Assembly (NCBI GenBank): GCA_016858145.1
Contig: JAEHOE010000010.1
Span: 806,001-870,000, forward strand
Source: Edaphochlamys debaryana
Taxonomy: Eukaryota; Chlorophyta; Chlorophyceae; Chlamydomonadales
Reading direction: 5' to 3'
Length of the DNA stretch: 64,000 nucleotides
This document shows positions 8,480 to 16,970 of this stretch, in pieces. Both the position numbers and the translations under genes were made by a program. The notes under the pieces are model-generated. The model searched no databases and was not told where the DNA came from. It worked only from the letters and a program-made list of their open reading frames with translations. Position 1 is the stretch's first letter. Each line of letters starts with the position of its first letter.

Positions 8480-9361
8480 CACCTGCGTTATGTTGGGAAT
8501 GGAAACCGTCTGGTTATAGCAACCAGCGGCTCCGCCGCTCCTTTTAGTAGATGTATCCGGAAGGTTTCCGCCGGGCTGCGCTGACCTGTATGGCTTCACA
8601 CTGTCACGGGAACGACAGACAGTGCACGCTTCGCTGAGTTTGTTGCTTCACTCCAGTGGCCTGTCGGCACATGGCCACGTGGCAGGCCACGCTTGGTGTG
8701 GTAGCGCAGCACCTGACGGTGCTGCGAGAGGAGCAACTCCTGCCCAAGGACCGTGCGCTGGCGCGGATGCGCCGCTTCAGGTGGAAGAAGGCGTTCCTGG
8801 AACGGGGCGTAAAGAAGCTGGTGAAGCCGGCCATAGAGGAGAAGAGGCAAGTGGTGTTGGGGATGGGAGACGCTAAGTTTGCGAGTGGGGGGCGAGGAGA
8901 GATCTCCGTACCGACGGAGGGTGTGGACGCTGCGCTGCGCAAGGTGATCCGGATGCATGGCATCCGGGAGCTGGTGAAGCAGCGTGACATTGACGAGTAC
9001 CTCACCACAAAGTGCTGCTGTCGGTGTGGGAAGGAGACGGTGGCTGCGCCCACCAAGAGGCCAGACGGGAAAGGGAGCCTTCGGTACCGGCTGTGTGTCA
9101 ACTGTGGCACTGGAACAGCCGGCAAGCGGAGGAACCGCGACGTCAATGCCGCCCGGAACATTCTGCTGTTGTTGCAAGCGGAGCTGCGAGGCCTGCCAAG
9201 GCCCGAGTACCTACGGCGCCCGATCCGGGCGCCTCAACAGAAGCAGACTGCGTCATCGGGACGGCGTCGTCGCACATAGGTGGCTTGCCCCCACTTGCGA
9301 AAACTGCCAGGAGCGGTCGGTGCATGGAGACTCGGTTTCCATTCTCGACTTAACCTAGGTG
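8480..9361 (+). mobile_element. Deleted IS630-Fanzor composite element with both ends and TA duplication
   Basis: 882 bp between TA 8478-8479 and TA 9362-9363. The left end is the IS630 terminus; the right end, read inward, is CACCTAGGTTAAGTCGAGAA. Both termini continue TGGAAACCG. Inside, in order, are the transposase leader and first codons (ATG 8551, with a 1-bp loss), a jump to a short piece of the transposase 3' half (about 8596-8675), then the Fanzor C-terminal coding part and its 3' end. It is therefore an internal-deletion derivative of a transposase-plus-Fanzor transposon and is probably non-autonomous. Confidence 0.8.
8671..9279 (+). pseudogene. Fanzor1-type nuclease, C-terminal fragment (lacks RuvC-I)
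   Basis: The frame from MATWQATLGVV corresponds to residues 548-749 of the full copy at 28162-30411. It keeps GMGDAKF, the DEYLTT glutamate region, the zinc ribbon (CCRC and CVNC) and the RuvC-III motif NRDVNAARNIL. It lacks the RuvC-I aspartate and the whole N-terminal recognition region, so it cannot cut DNA alone. Stop at 9277-9279, with the conserved 3' end following to 9361. Hairpin 9215-9233 has loop ATC. Confidence 0.85.
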
Positions 9362-9486
9362 TAGCCATGTACACGACACCGGGGCGTCGTGCGGCACAGA
9401 AAAAAATTGTCATGCTTCATGCGCCACGGCTCCCCAGTGTAGCGTGCAGCACGTAAAAAAACTTTGTCCAGACACTTCAGACCAAA

Positions 9487-10395
9487 ATGGCCGCAGCTGC
9501 CCCGCCCTTTGACGTTGACTTTGTGTGGACCTACTGCTCCGCGCTGAGGCGGCTGAGTGAGCAACAGTTCCCGCCGCACGGGGAGCAGCTCAGCGTGCCG
9601 TGCGCGCTGGTGGACGACCTCAAGTACAGCATCAGGGCCGTGTGCCTCCACGCGCCCTGGTTCCGCCACATCGTCGTGGTCGTGGCGGACGATGACTGCG
9701 TTCCAGGCTGGCTCAAGGCAGATGCCCCACGCCTCCGCATCATCAAGCACTCTGAGTTCATGCCCAAGGCCACGCTGCCATCGTTCAACAGCAACGTCGT
9801 CGAGTCTTATGTACACAAGATCGAGGGGCTCTCAGAGTGCTTTGTGTACCTGAACGACGACACCTACATCGGCGTCCCCACGCCCTGGACCGGCTTCTTC
9901 ACCCCAGCGGGCCTGCCCATCAACCGCCACTGCCGCGGCCCCCCAGACCACGGCCTGGCACCCACCAGCAACATGTTTGTGCGCATGATGCAGCACGCCA
10001 TCCGGGAGCACGGCATGCACTACACGCGGTACCAGCACCAGATGCAGCCGTGCAAGCGCTCGCTCATGGCGCACTACGAGCGGCGCTTTGCGGGCGCGCT
10101 GCGCGCCACCAGGCGCAACCGCCACCGCCAGCCCAACGACTTTAACCTGCTGCGCTTTACCACCTGCTTTTCCACCAGCGAGCGCAAAGCGCCGCACGTC
10201 AAGACGGGGGACCGGACGGACTACTTTACAGAGGGCGGCGACGAGGCGGGCGTGCATGCCATCCCCACGGCGGGCAAGGGCGGCAGGCGGCCGCCGCGCT
10301 TCTTCTGCATCAACAACACGGTCCGCAAGTACGACCACGTGTACGCGGTGCTGCAGCACCTCTTTCCGCTGCCGTCGCGGTTCGAGAGGAACTGA
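9487..10395 (+). CDS. Stealth-family sugar-phosphate transferase (copy 1)
   Basis: 302 aa. The N-terminus has the Stealth CR1-like strand VDFVWTYC. This is followed by a CR2 block: DDLKYSIRAVCLHAPWF, VVVVADDDCVPGWL, IIKHSEFMP, LPSFNSNVVESYVHKIEGLS and YLNDDTYIG. Stealth proteins transfer hexose-1-phosphate groups, as in bacterial capsule enzymes and eukaryotic GlcNAc-1-phosphotransferase. The substrate here is unknown; virion or host glycan modification is a guess. ATG 9487 lies just after an A-rich upstream stretch (GTAAAAAAAC near 9453). A second full copy lies at 12703-13614 and a 53-nt piece of this copy sits at 23167-23219. Confidence 0.85.
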   Translation: MAAAAPPFDVDFVWTYCSALRRLSEQQFPPHGEQLSVPCALVDDLKYSIRAVCLHAPWFRHIVVVVADDDCVPGWLKADAPRLRIIKHSEFMPKATLPSFNSNVVESYVHKIEGLSECFVYLNDDTYIGVPTPWTGFFTPAGLPINRHCRGPPDHGLAPTSNMFVRMMQHAIREHGMHYTRYQHQMQPCKRSLMAHYERRFAGALRATRRNRHRQPNDFNLLRFTTCFSTSERKAPHVKTGDRTDYFTEGGDEAGVHAIPTAGKGGRRPPRFFCINNTVRKYDHVYAVLQHLFPLPSRFERN

Positions 10396-10526
10396 CGTGC
10401 CCCCAAGTCCACCCGGCGCGCGAGCTCAAATCCAGCTCTCACCAGCGCCCAGTACAGTACCCCATCTGCGCAGACATGATGCGCTCAGCCACCGACTTTC
10501 CCCTGTGGGCCTGCAACTTTTACTAA
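10396..10526 (+). pseudogene. Possible C-terminal gene remnant
   Basis: A frame without a start reads ...PICADMMRSATDFPLWACNFY then TAA at 10524-10526, directly after the Stealth stop. The composition looks coding, but there is no start and no recognised family. It overlaps the end of the opposing remnant below. Low confidence. Confidence 0.25.
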
Positions 10527-10700
10527 TTGGGATAGGGCTAGCCTGTTCAAGGCAAGCATAATCGGGTTGTCCGCCGCGTAATCTATGTGTTGTGCCGTTT
10601 CGAACACAGCCATGTACACACGATCTATCTCGTCATCTGATAGGAATTTGACATTGGCAATCTTGTTGCTTATCTTCTTGGGAGCGCGAAAGCGCGGCAC
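10485..10700 (-). pseudogene. Fragment of an unidentified viral gene
   Basis: The minus frame reads ISNKIANVKFLSDDEIDRVY and on through AQHIDYAADNPIMLALNRLA before stopping at 10485. Upstream codons come from the adjacent direct repeat, so the natural N-terminus is missing. It looks like a helical acidic protein fragment; family not recognised. Confidence 0.4.
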
Positions 10701-11020
10701 GGAGTGCGGAAGCGCGGAGCGCTGCGTGGGGCGCGTGCGCAGCTTGTGCAACCTGTGTGGTGGGCTTGCTTCCGCTGTGTCGGCGTGTGGAACCACCTGA
10801 AGGACTAGAGGATGCGTGGGCGGAGCGCGAAAGCGCGGAGCGCTGCGTGGTGCGCGTGCGCAGCTTGTGCAACCTGTGTGGTGGGCTTGCTTCCGCTGTG
10901 TCAGCGTGTGGAACCACCTAAAGGACTAGAGGATGCGTGGGCGGAGCGCAAAAGCGCGGGGCGGAGCGCTGCGTGGTGCACGTGCGCAGCTCGTGCAACC
11001 TGTGTGGTGGGTGCAGCGTG
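10680..11020. repeat. Direct repeat, three partial copies of about 120-145 bp
   Basis: The block GGAGCGCGAAAGCGCGGAGC ... AGCTTGTGCAACCTGTGTGG ... GTGTGGAACCACCT recurs starting near 10680, 10825 and 10943. The last copy is partly diverged (TGCACGTGCGCAGCTCGTGC). The unit contains GC-rich dyads (GCGCGAAAGCGC). It separates the remnant above from the adaptor-protein gene and is not coding. Confidence 0.8.
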
Positions 11021-11081
11021 AACATCGCAGGTCCTGAACATGGCGATATTTTTTTCACCCCCCTGTGAAAAAGATACGACG

Positions 11082-11936
11082 ATGCAGCTTGGAGGCGCAG
11101 ATCCCGTGCGCACGGGAGAGAAACTGAACACGGTGGACGGCAAGCTTGATTTGTACCAGGGACCCCGGGGCGGCAAGTATATTTTGCGTGGTGGCAAGTT
11201 TGTGAGCATTCGACAACTTGGCGCAAAATTCTTACAGCCGCAGCCGGCAAAGCAGCAGCCGGCAAAGCAGCAGCCGGCAAAGCAGCAGCCGGCAAAGCAG
11301 CAGCCGGCAAAGCAGCAGCAGACAAAGCCACAGCCGGCAAAGCCACAGCCGGCAAAGCCACAGCCGGCAAACCGCCCCCCACGCCAACCGTGGGCAAAAC
11401 AACCATTTCAAGGACCCTGGACAAAATACAAGGCCATCCGCCTATACGACATGGACTGGAACAAGGCTCGTTTCAATGAGTATTCACACTCTGCGGATTA
11501 CGCAAACAAGGTCGAAAAGTTCAAGCGCTTCCTCTCAGAGAATCCAGAGTGCAATACAGTAGTGTGTGTGGGAGTTTGCACAGGCTACACACACCGCCTA
11601 ATTCCAAAGCTGGCACAGTCAAAAGAAAAGGCATTTGCCGCGCGCACAGTGGTGTTTCCGGATGGGACAGACCGCGTGAAGGACAGCATGCAGCCATTTG
11701 TGGGAAGTCCATCCCTGTACAAGCTCCTGATGACAGCTGATCCGAGAGTTACAGATGGGACTGTGTTCTTCAATGAGACGGATGCCAGCCGCATCTTTGG
11801 GTATATTGAGCCGGTTTGTGGCTACGACTTTTGTGGACAGTGTCACGAGCACAACGCCGATAACATTGTTTGGTACAAACATGCTGAGGATGGGAGGCTA
11901 ATAGCCGTCATGGTGGTCGACACTGAGAGTGGTTAG
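11082..11936 (+). CDS. PBCV-type basic adaptor domain protein with PAKQQ repeats
   Basis: 284 aa from ATG 11082 (ATG 11040 is an alternative 14 codons upstream). Residues about 22-43 (LYQGPRGGKYILRGGKFVSI) match the short PBCV-specific basic adaptor domain, which is attached to diverse proteins of algal large DNA viruses. A 15-bp tandem repeat (CAGCAGCCGGCAAAG-like, about 11,240-11,370) then encodes a basic QPAKQ linker. The C-terminal domain is about 180 aa with several Cys (VVCVGVCTGYTH, YDFCGQCHEHN) and is not recognised. A virion-associated role is plausible for basic-adaptor proteins, but it is inferred. Confidence 0.75.
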   Translation: MQLGGADPVRTGEKLNTVDGKLDLYQGPRGGKYILRGGKFVSIRQLGAKFLQPQPAKQQPAKQQPAKQQPAKQQPAKQQQTKPQPAKPQPAKPQPANRPPRQPWAKQPFQGPWTKYKAIRLYDMDWNKARFNEYSHSADYANKVEKFKRFLSENPECNTVVCVGVCTGYTHRLIPKLAQSKEKAFAARTVVFPDGTDRVKDSMQPFVGSPSLYKLLMTADPRVTDGTVFFNETDASRIFGYIEPVCGYDFCGQCHEHNADNIVWYKHAEDGRLIAVMVVDTESG

Positions 11937-12178
11937 TGATGAAAAGCGCTGCATGTCTGTCACAAGGTAGCGGGTTCTTTTTTACTTTGCGCAAAGTGGT
12001 AGCCTGGCTGCGTTGGGTTCCCGATGCGCTGCGGTGTGGAACCACATGTGGTGTGAAAAAACAGCCCCGGGATGGGTGCGCAAGCGCCCTGAAATGGCGG
12101 GGAGCTGTCCCCTATCTGAAAAAATGGAGGCGAGCAATGTGCGCGGTACCTAGAAATGACATGTAACCTATTCCCACA

Positions 12179-12603
12179 ATGGAAACAGTGAGCATCTTCT
12201 CCCCGATAGGCCGTACATAGCATATGACCTGATCGGCCAGCCGCTGTTATGTTACTACCTGAAGCCAGTGTATCTGGCCGAGAAGATACCCATGAACCCA
12301 CCTACCCCTAAACCAACGACTGCTGCTGTCCCAACTGAGGTTGCTGCTGCTACCCCTGTTGCGGTCGCTGCCAAAAACAGAGTGCCCGAACCCGGCATCA
12401 AGAAGCCTATCGTGCGCAAGCAGGCAACCAAGCGCACAGTGGGCAAGCTGTCGTTCTTGAACACCATGCAGATGAGTGAACGTGTTGCTGCAGATGTGCT
12501 GACCCAGTTGCTCTTGACAAAGCAAGATCTGCACAAGTTCGCGCATGTCCTGAGCACAGTTGTGGGCACAACAACGAAGAAGAATCTGACTGTGCAACTG
12601 TAA
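12179..12603 (+). CDS. Small basic viral protein, probable N-terminal frameshift
   Basis: The clear part is MNPPTPKPTTAAVPTEVAAA from ATG 12291, a Pro/Ala linker followed by a helical basic C-terminus (VAADVLTQLLLTKQDLHKF), ending TAA 12601-12603. The frame is open upstream to 12160 and reads DRPYIAYDLIGQPLLCYYLK but has no ATG. In another frame ATG 12179 gives METVSIFSP, which would join this smoothly if the CCCC run at 12201-12204 had gained or lost a base. I therefore suggest a frameshifted start; the alternative is a shorter protein from 12291. Family not recognised. Confidence 0.5.
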
Positions 12604-12702
12604 GGCTCACACCCCGGGAGCGTGACTACGACCCAAAAACAACATGACCCCTGACAGACTTTTTTTAGTGGCCGCACAAAAAAAACAGTGGAAGAGTAAA
12701 AG

Positions 12703-13614
12703 ATGGTCGAGGGAAAACCTCCATTTCCAGTGGACGCGGTGTGGGTATACTGCAGCGCACTGCGGTCAAAGAGCCTAAAACAGTATCCAGCTGCGAGTGA
12801 TCAACAGGTGATTGCATGTCCGTTGACCGATGACATCAAGTACAGCATGAGGTCAGTGTGTAAGAACACGCCGTGGGTGAGGAACTTGGTGGTGGTGCTG
12901 GCGGACGACGACTGTGTGCCTGGATGGTTGGATAGGCGGCATAAGCGAATACGGATTGTCAAGCACTCTGAGATCATGCCAAAAGACGCGTTGCCAAGTT
13001 TCAACAGTAATGTGATCGAGTCGTACATTCACAAGATTAAAGGCCTATCAGACCAGTTCTTGTTTTTGAACGACGACACGTACATTGGGGTGCCAACGCC
13101 ATGGACAGGTTTTTTCACAAGGACTGGGCTGCCAATAAACAGACACTATCCTGGCCCACCAGACCACCGGGTGCGTCCTGCAGGAGAGATAATGTACGTG
13201 CGGATGATGCAGCATGCGATCCGGGCGTACGGGATGCACTACACGCGGTATCAACACCAAGTGCAGCCGTGCTCAAAGAAGCTGATGCAGCACTATGAGC
13301 GGCGTTTCAAGGATGCGATGATGGCGTCGCGAGCGCACCAACACCGGCAGGAGGATGATTTCAACCTGCTGCGCTTTACGACGTGTTTTTCAACAAGCAA
13401 GGGGCGAGCTCCACACAAAAAGACAGGAAGCAGGACGGATTATTTTGTCGAGGGGGTCGATGAGGAGGGGGTGCTGAGGATACCGACAGCTGGGAAGAAC
13501 GGACGGCGTCCTGCGAGGTTTTTCTGTATCAACAACTCAGAGAGGAGTCAGACGCACGTGTATGCAGTCCTGCAACACTTGTTTCCAGAGGCTGCGGTGC
13601 ACGAAAAGTCGTAA
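12703..13614 (+). CDS. Stealth-family sugar-phosphate transferase (copy 2)
   Basis: 303 aa, same order of motifs as copy 1: VDAVWVYC, DDIKYSMRSVCKNTPWV, VVVLADDDCVPGWL, LPSFNSNVIESYIHKIKGLS, FLNDDTYIGVPTPWTGFF. The two proteins are close paralogs over their whole length. However, this copy uses more A/T at third positions (for example TTTTTGAACGACGAC), so the duplication is not recent. ATG 12703 follows an A-rich stretch (CACAAAAAAAACAG), as for copy 1. Substrate unknown. Confidence 0.85.
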   Translation: MVEGKPPFPVDAVWVYCSALRSKSLKQYPAASDQQVIACPLTDDIKYSMRSVCKNTPWVRNLVVVLADDDCVPGWLDRRHKRIRIVKHSEIMPKDALPSFNSNVIESYIHKIKGLSDQFLFLNDDTYIGVPTPWTGFFTRTGLPINRHYPGPPDHRVRPAGEIMYVRMMQHAIRAYGMHYTRYQHQVQPCSKKLMQHYERRFKDAMMASRAHQHRQEDDFNLLRFTTCFSTSKGRAPHKKTGSRTDYFVEGVDEEGVLRIPTAGKNGRRPARFFCINNSERSQTHVYAVLQHLFPEAAVHEKS

Positions 13615-13750
13615 CGTGTGTTATTGTGTAGTGGGATCTCTTTTAGACTGCTTTTATTTTGAAGGAATCACGCCCAGCACGTCAGCGATGTGCGTGATGA
13701 CTCTTTCAATCGGGAATCACGTCGATGCCCATTGTGTGCCGCAGCCCATT

Positions 13751-14063
13751 GCATGTTTGACATGGCAGCAAGGCTGGCGCCGCCACGCGCTTGACAGGAT
13801 GAGAGAATCATGTGCGCTGCAGCCCTGTAGAGTTCTGCATGTCTGACATGGCAGCAAGGCTGGCGCCACCTCACGTTTGACAGGATGAGAGCATCATGTG
13901 CGCTGCAGCCCTGTAGAGTTCTGCATGTCTGACATGGCAGCAAGGCTGGCGCCACCTCACGTTTGACAGGATGAGAGCATCATGTGCGCTGCAGCCCTGT
14001 AGAGTTCTGCATGTTTGACATGGCAGCAAGGCTGGCGCCGCCACGCGCTTGACAGGATGAGAG
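13751..14063. repeat. 86-bp tandem repeat, four copies
   Basis: GCATGT(C/T)TGACATGGCAGC recurs at 13751, 13837, 13923 and 14009, an exact 86-bp period. Each unit contains GGCTGGCGCC, TTGACAGGATGAGAG and GTGCGCTGCAGCCCTGTAGAG. The last copy is cut at 14063 by Fanzor 3' sequence. It is not coding. Confidence 0.92.
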
Positions 14064-14280
14064 AATGCCGCCCGGAACATTCTGCTGTTGTTGCAAGCGG
14101 AGCTGCGAGGCCTGCCAAGGCCCGAGTACCTACGGCGCCCGATCCGGGCGCCTCAACAGAAGCAGACTGCGTCATCGGGACGGCGTCGTCGCACATAGGT
14201 GGCTTGCCCCCACTTGCGAGAACTGCCAGGAGCGGTCGGTGCATGGAGACTCGGTTTCCATTCTCGACTTAACCTAGGTG
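14064..14280 (+). mobile_element. Solo 3' end of the Fanzor element (217 bp)
   Basis: Matches the last 217 bp of the longer copies: the codons from NAARNIL to the stop, hairpin GGCGCCCG-ATC-CGGGCGCC, the untranslated tail and the terminus ending CCTAGGTG, followed by TA (14281-14282). The left junction falls inside the 86-bp repeat, with only a few shared bases (AAT), and has no left terminus. The ORF here has no start and no RuvC-I, so only a non-coding role (guide-RNA source) could remain. Confidence 0.8.
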
Positions 14281-15182
14281 TAGTACATGCCGCCCCCGGC
14301 TGGATGCGGCGGGGGCCCACACACGCCCTGCCAGATGCGGCGCGGGTCCCGCCACACCCCCACTTGGTCACGCCAGCTCTTGCCCTTGGGCATCGCCTCA
14401 TATCCGGACGGGCGGTAGACCGGCCTGAAGCCGTCGCTGTACAGCCAAAACTCGCTCTCGCGCTCGGCCCAGATCAGCATGAACTTGCCGTGCTCCTCTA
14501 CCAGCTGCACCGCAGACATGCGGTACTGGCCGTCGTCGGCCTCCTCGTCCGGGGCGGGATACCGGAGCAACTGCGCCCAGACGGCCTCCGCTGCAGCCGC
14601 CTCTCCCGCGGCTTCCGTGGTTTCCGCGGCTTCCACCGCTTCCGCCCCGCCTACCTCTGCAGCCGCCTCGCCGCTGTTGGGAGCGTCGCAGACTCCGTGG
14701 TCCCACACCAGGACGCCAAGGACTGGGACCTTGTTGTCCGAGTCCAAGTACAGCTTGTCCTCCCACAGGTCACGCTCCGCGTCGCCGTAGAAGATAGGCG
14801 TGTCCACCACCAGGTACAGCCGCGGGATCTTGTCCTTGAGCAGGCGCGCATATGTGTACAGGCTGCGGGGCGTGTTGTCGGTGCCCGACTTGACAATGAC
14901 ATTGAACTTGATGCCGTTGCTGGTAACACATATTGAGCTCTCACCCACTTCGGCATTCACACACGAAGGCACCCGGAGCGTGCACTTCATACCGCACGAC
15001 TTGAAAAAGTCAAACCAGCGCATGGTGTGTGGCGTTTTACAGTGGTCCTGCTTGTCGCGCTCAAACCATTCCTTTACTTTCTGCTGGCCTACCCAACATG
15101 CAATCTCATCTGTCTTGACCTCCATATCAGTCAACCGGGTGATCAGCATCTCAAAGACAGTTGTGAGTTTGCTCTCGTCCAT
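14274..15182 (-). CDS. Hypothetical viral protein, C-terminus overlapping the Fanzor end
   Basis: 302 aa from ATG 15180-15182 (MDESKLTTVFEMLITRLTDM). The first 160 residues are mixed alpha/beta (FNVIVKSGTDNTPRSLYTYA, VPVLGVLVWDHG). Then comes an Ala/Glu-rich low-complexity stretch and a C-terminal aromatic region (FMLIWAERESEFWLYSDGF). The last residues, MYYT, and the stop run across the TA and into the Fanzor terminus, so the natural end is probably altered. Family not recognised. A strong hairpin lies upstream at 15245-15280. Confidence 0.65.
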   Translation of the reverse strand: MDESKLTTVFEMLITRLTDMEVKTDEIACWVGQQKVKEWFERDKQDHCKTPHTMRWFDFFKSCGMKCTLRVPSCVNAEVGESSICVTSNGIKFNVIVKSGTDNTPRSLYTYARLLKDKIPRLYLVVDTPIFYGDAERDLWEDKLYLDSDNKVPVLGVLVWDHGVCDAPNSGEAAAEVGGAEAVEAAETTEAAGEAAAAEAVWAQLLRYPAPDEEADDGQYRMSAVQLVEEHGKFMLIWAERESEFWLYSDGFRPVYRPSGYEAMPKGKSWRDQVGVWRDPRRIWQGVCGPPPHPAGGGMYYT

Positions 15183-15244
15183 GGTGGAAGGTGCACACTA
15201 GTCTCTCTCTGTAGCGTGGGAAGTCTTTACAGATCCTTTCATTC

Positions 15245-15280
15245 AAAGTGAAGGGACACCCTTTTATGTCCCTTCACTTT
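15245..15280. terminator. 13-bp perfect hairpin (possible RNA 3'-end signal)
   Basis: AAAGTGAAGGGAC (15245-15257) is exactly complementary to GTCCCTTCACTTT (15268-15280) across a 10-nt loop. Hairpins of this kind mark transcript ends in some giant viruses, which is the reason for the tentative type. It lies between the 302-aa gene start and the decayed Fanzor. Confidence 0.5.
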
Positions 15281-15323
15281 TCTTGCAAAGCCCTGTAAAT
15301 ACCTTCACACCCGGAGGTGTGGC

Positions 15324-16120
15324 TTACCCAGGGGGATTTGTACCCTGAAGTGTTACGATACTCAGAAAGCGGTGCAGGATGTTGTAGGCTCCCGCCACGT
15401 TACGGTTCCAAAACCTGCTCTGACAATGCTCGTTGGGACAACGAAGCAGGTGATGTTTCTCCGCACATGACTGGGGCGCCTCCGGCACCACCTCGTCTGC
15501 TTTGTAGTTTTTCTTCTCCAGCACTGGGTTGACCATTCCGATCTTCTTGCAGCATGGGCATGATGGTTGCAGGCCAGCCTGCTCGAATCTTTTGGAGCTC
15601 TCGGAGCTTCGCGTCAAGACGCCGCCTCAGCCCGATACCTGGAGTGGGGGCGCAGCCCTTTAGCGCGTTGGGTGTCTTTCCCCAGTTGCCGTATGCAACC
15701 ACAATACGGGTTTAGGAAACTCCTCAATGGGCTCTGAGAAGAATGTGAGAAGCTTGTCCGCAAAGGCGTCATCCGACCCTTTTGACATGGCCCACTGACA
15801 GAACTTTGACTGCCTGAAGTGCGCATGCGAGTAGACTTGAGTTGCCACCTTCGCCATCCCCTCCCGTCTGGCTATGTAGTCTTTGAAGGAAGAGTAAACA
15901 CATGTCTTGGAAGATGTTTGCGACAGCCACATGGCCTCATACTGCTCCAAGGAAGGGTTGTGCAGATCTCCAAAGTCTCCGCTCACCTTCATTGCCTTCC
16001 GCAGTGACTGTGTGCGAGTTGCACGCTTCGCGCTCCATGTGTATGCATATCTCTAGCCTCTTGTGTAGGCGAGCGTCTTGATACCATCTGACAGCGCCAG
16101 CAAGTCATGCTTCCCAGGAT
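15324..16120 (-). pseudogene. Second-type Fanzor1 nuclease, decayed (stop codon and frameshifts)
   Basis: Reading the minus strand, GDPGKHDLLALSDGIKTLAY (about 16,053-16,112) resembles a RuvC-I segment. A TAG follows four codons later, after which the frame resumes to MKVSGDFGDLHNPSLEQYEA and YSHAHFRQSKFCQWAMSKG. A second frame gives VAYGNWGKTPNALKG and PTPGIGLRRRL. A third gives a zinc ribbon (CPCC ... CPNEHC) and NRNVAGAYNILH, where the usual RuvC-III Asp is Asn. Order and spacing fit Fanzor1 proteins, but it is clearly unlike the other family in this window. At least one nonsense change and two frame changes make it non-functional. Confidence 0.72.
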
Positions 16121-16143
16121 CTCCAGATGGCCGCTGCACAGCT

Positions 16144-16330
16144 GCGCGCACGGGAGGGCGCCCCTTCGCGGGCGCCCTCCCGTGCGCGCACCGGTCTGTA
16201 TTCGCGCGCCAGCGCGCAGCAGACGGGCCGCATGCACCCCTGCGCGGGTGCATGCCAGCCAGAGGGCGGGTAGGGACCGCCCTGCACAACCAACCCCACC
16301 CCCCGGTGGGCCCAACCTTGGACGGGGAAA
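16144..16330. repeat. Cluster of GC-rich inverted repeats
   Basis: A perfect 20-bp stem occupies 16144-16163 and 16170-16189 with loop CTTCGC. Next is GCATGCACCC-CTGCGC-GGGTGCATGC (about 16,229-16,254), then GGGCGGGTAGGGACCGCCC (about 16,265-16,283). All lie within 190 bp, directly behind the decayed Fanzor. The first two loops are similar (CTTCGC, CTGCGC). No gene is supported here; frames on both strands are shadows of the palindromes. Confidence 0.8.
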
Positions 16331-16970
16331 TGGCCAAGCCTCAAGCCGCTCAAGCCAGGCTAGCACACATACACTCCACCACGGCACATACATACACCAT
16401 AACGCATAGCTCGCTGAAGCCCAACCAAAGCAAAAAGCCTGAGCGAGCCAGATTTGCCCCACCGGTTCGCCCGGCGCGCTGCCCAGGCGTGGCAAAAGAG
16501 CTCAGAATCCATCCAAAGCAACCTGTGGCGGGTGAGGAGGGCGTCGGCGCGGCTCAAGCGTGCAATCTGGACCGGAGTCAGAGCTCCGGTCTCGCGCGAG
16601 CGCCAGGAAGCGCAAGGCTGCTCGCGACCAGCCCCTGTGCAGCCTTTGTGATGCGTACACTTGTTTTGGCGTGCAAGCCCCCGCGTAACGGGGTCCCGGC
16701 GCCCGGTCGCGACTTTTGGGCGCACAATCTGACCCACGGGTCGCTGCTATGCTCCCGCTGCCGCAGGTCGCAACGTCTGACAGAGGCACACGCACTCGCG
16801 AATGAACGCGGGCGCCTCCGGGTAAGTGTCGGTGGGTCACTGGAGTAGTTGCTGGAGTCGCTCGCTGTCGGTGGTCGCTCGCTGTCGGTGGGTCGCTGGC
16901 TGTCGGTGGGTCGCTGGCCCTCAACGTGGCACGGCTCGCTCCCCTTGTCTCGCCCGCCACCCACCCTCAG

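Noticed and set aside
14199..14936. 245-aa plus-strand frame
   Set aside because: Antisense of the 302-aa minus gene and rich in Arg/Val/Leu as expected for a shadow.
16078..16848. 256-aa plus-strand frame across the hairpin cluster
   Set aside because: Its first half is palindromic sequence; only the end (possible Cys pairs LCSRC) might be an upstream exon of the spliced gene, which could not be established.
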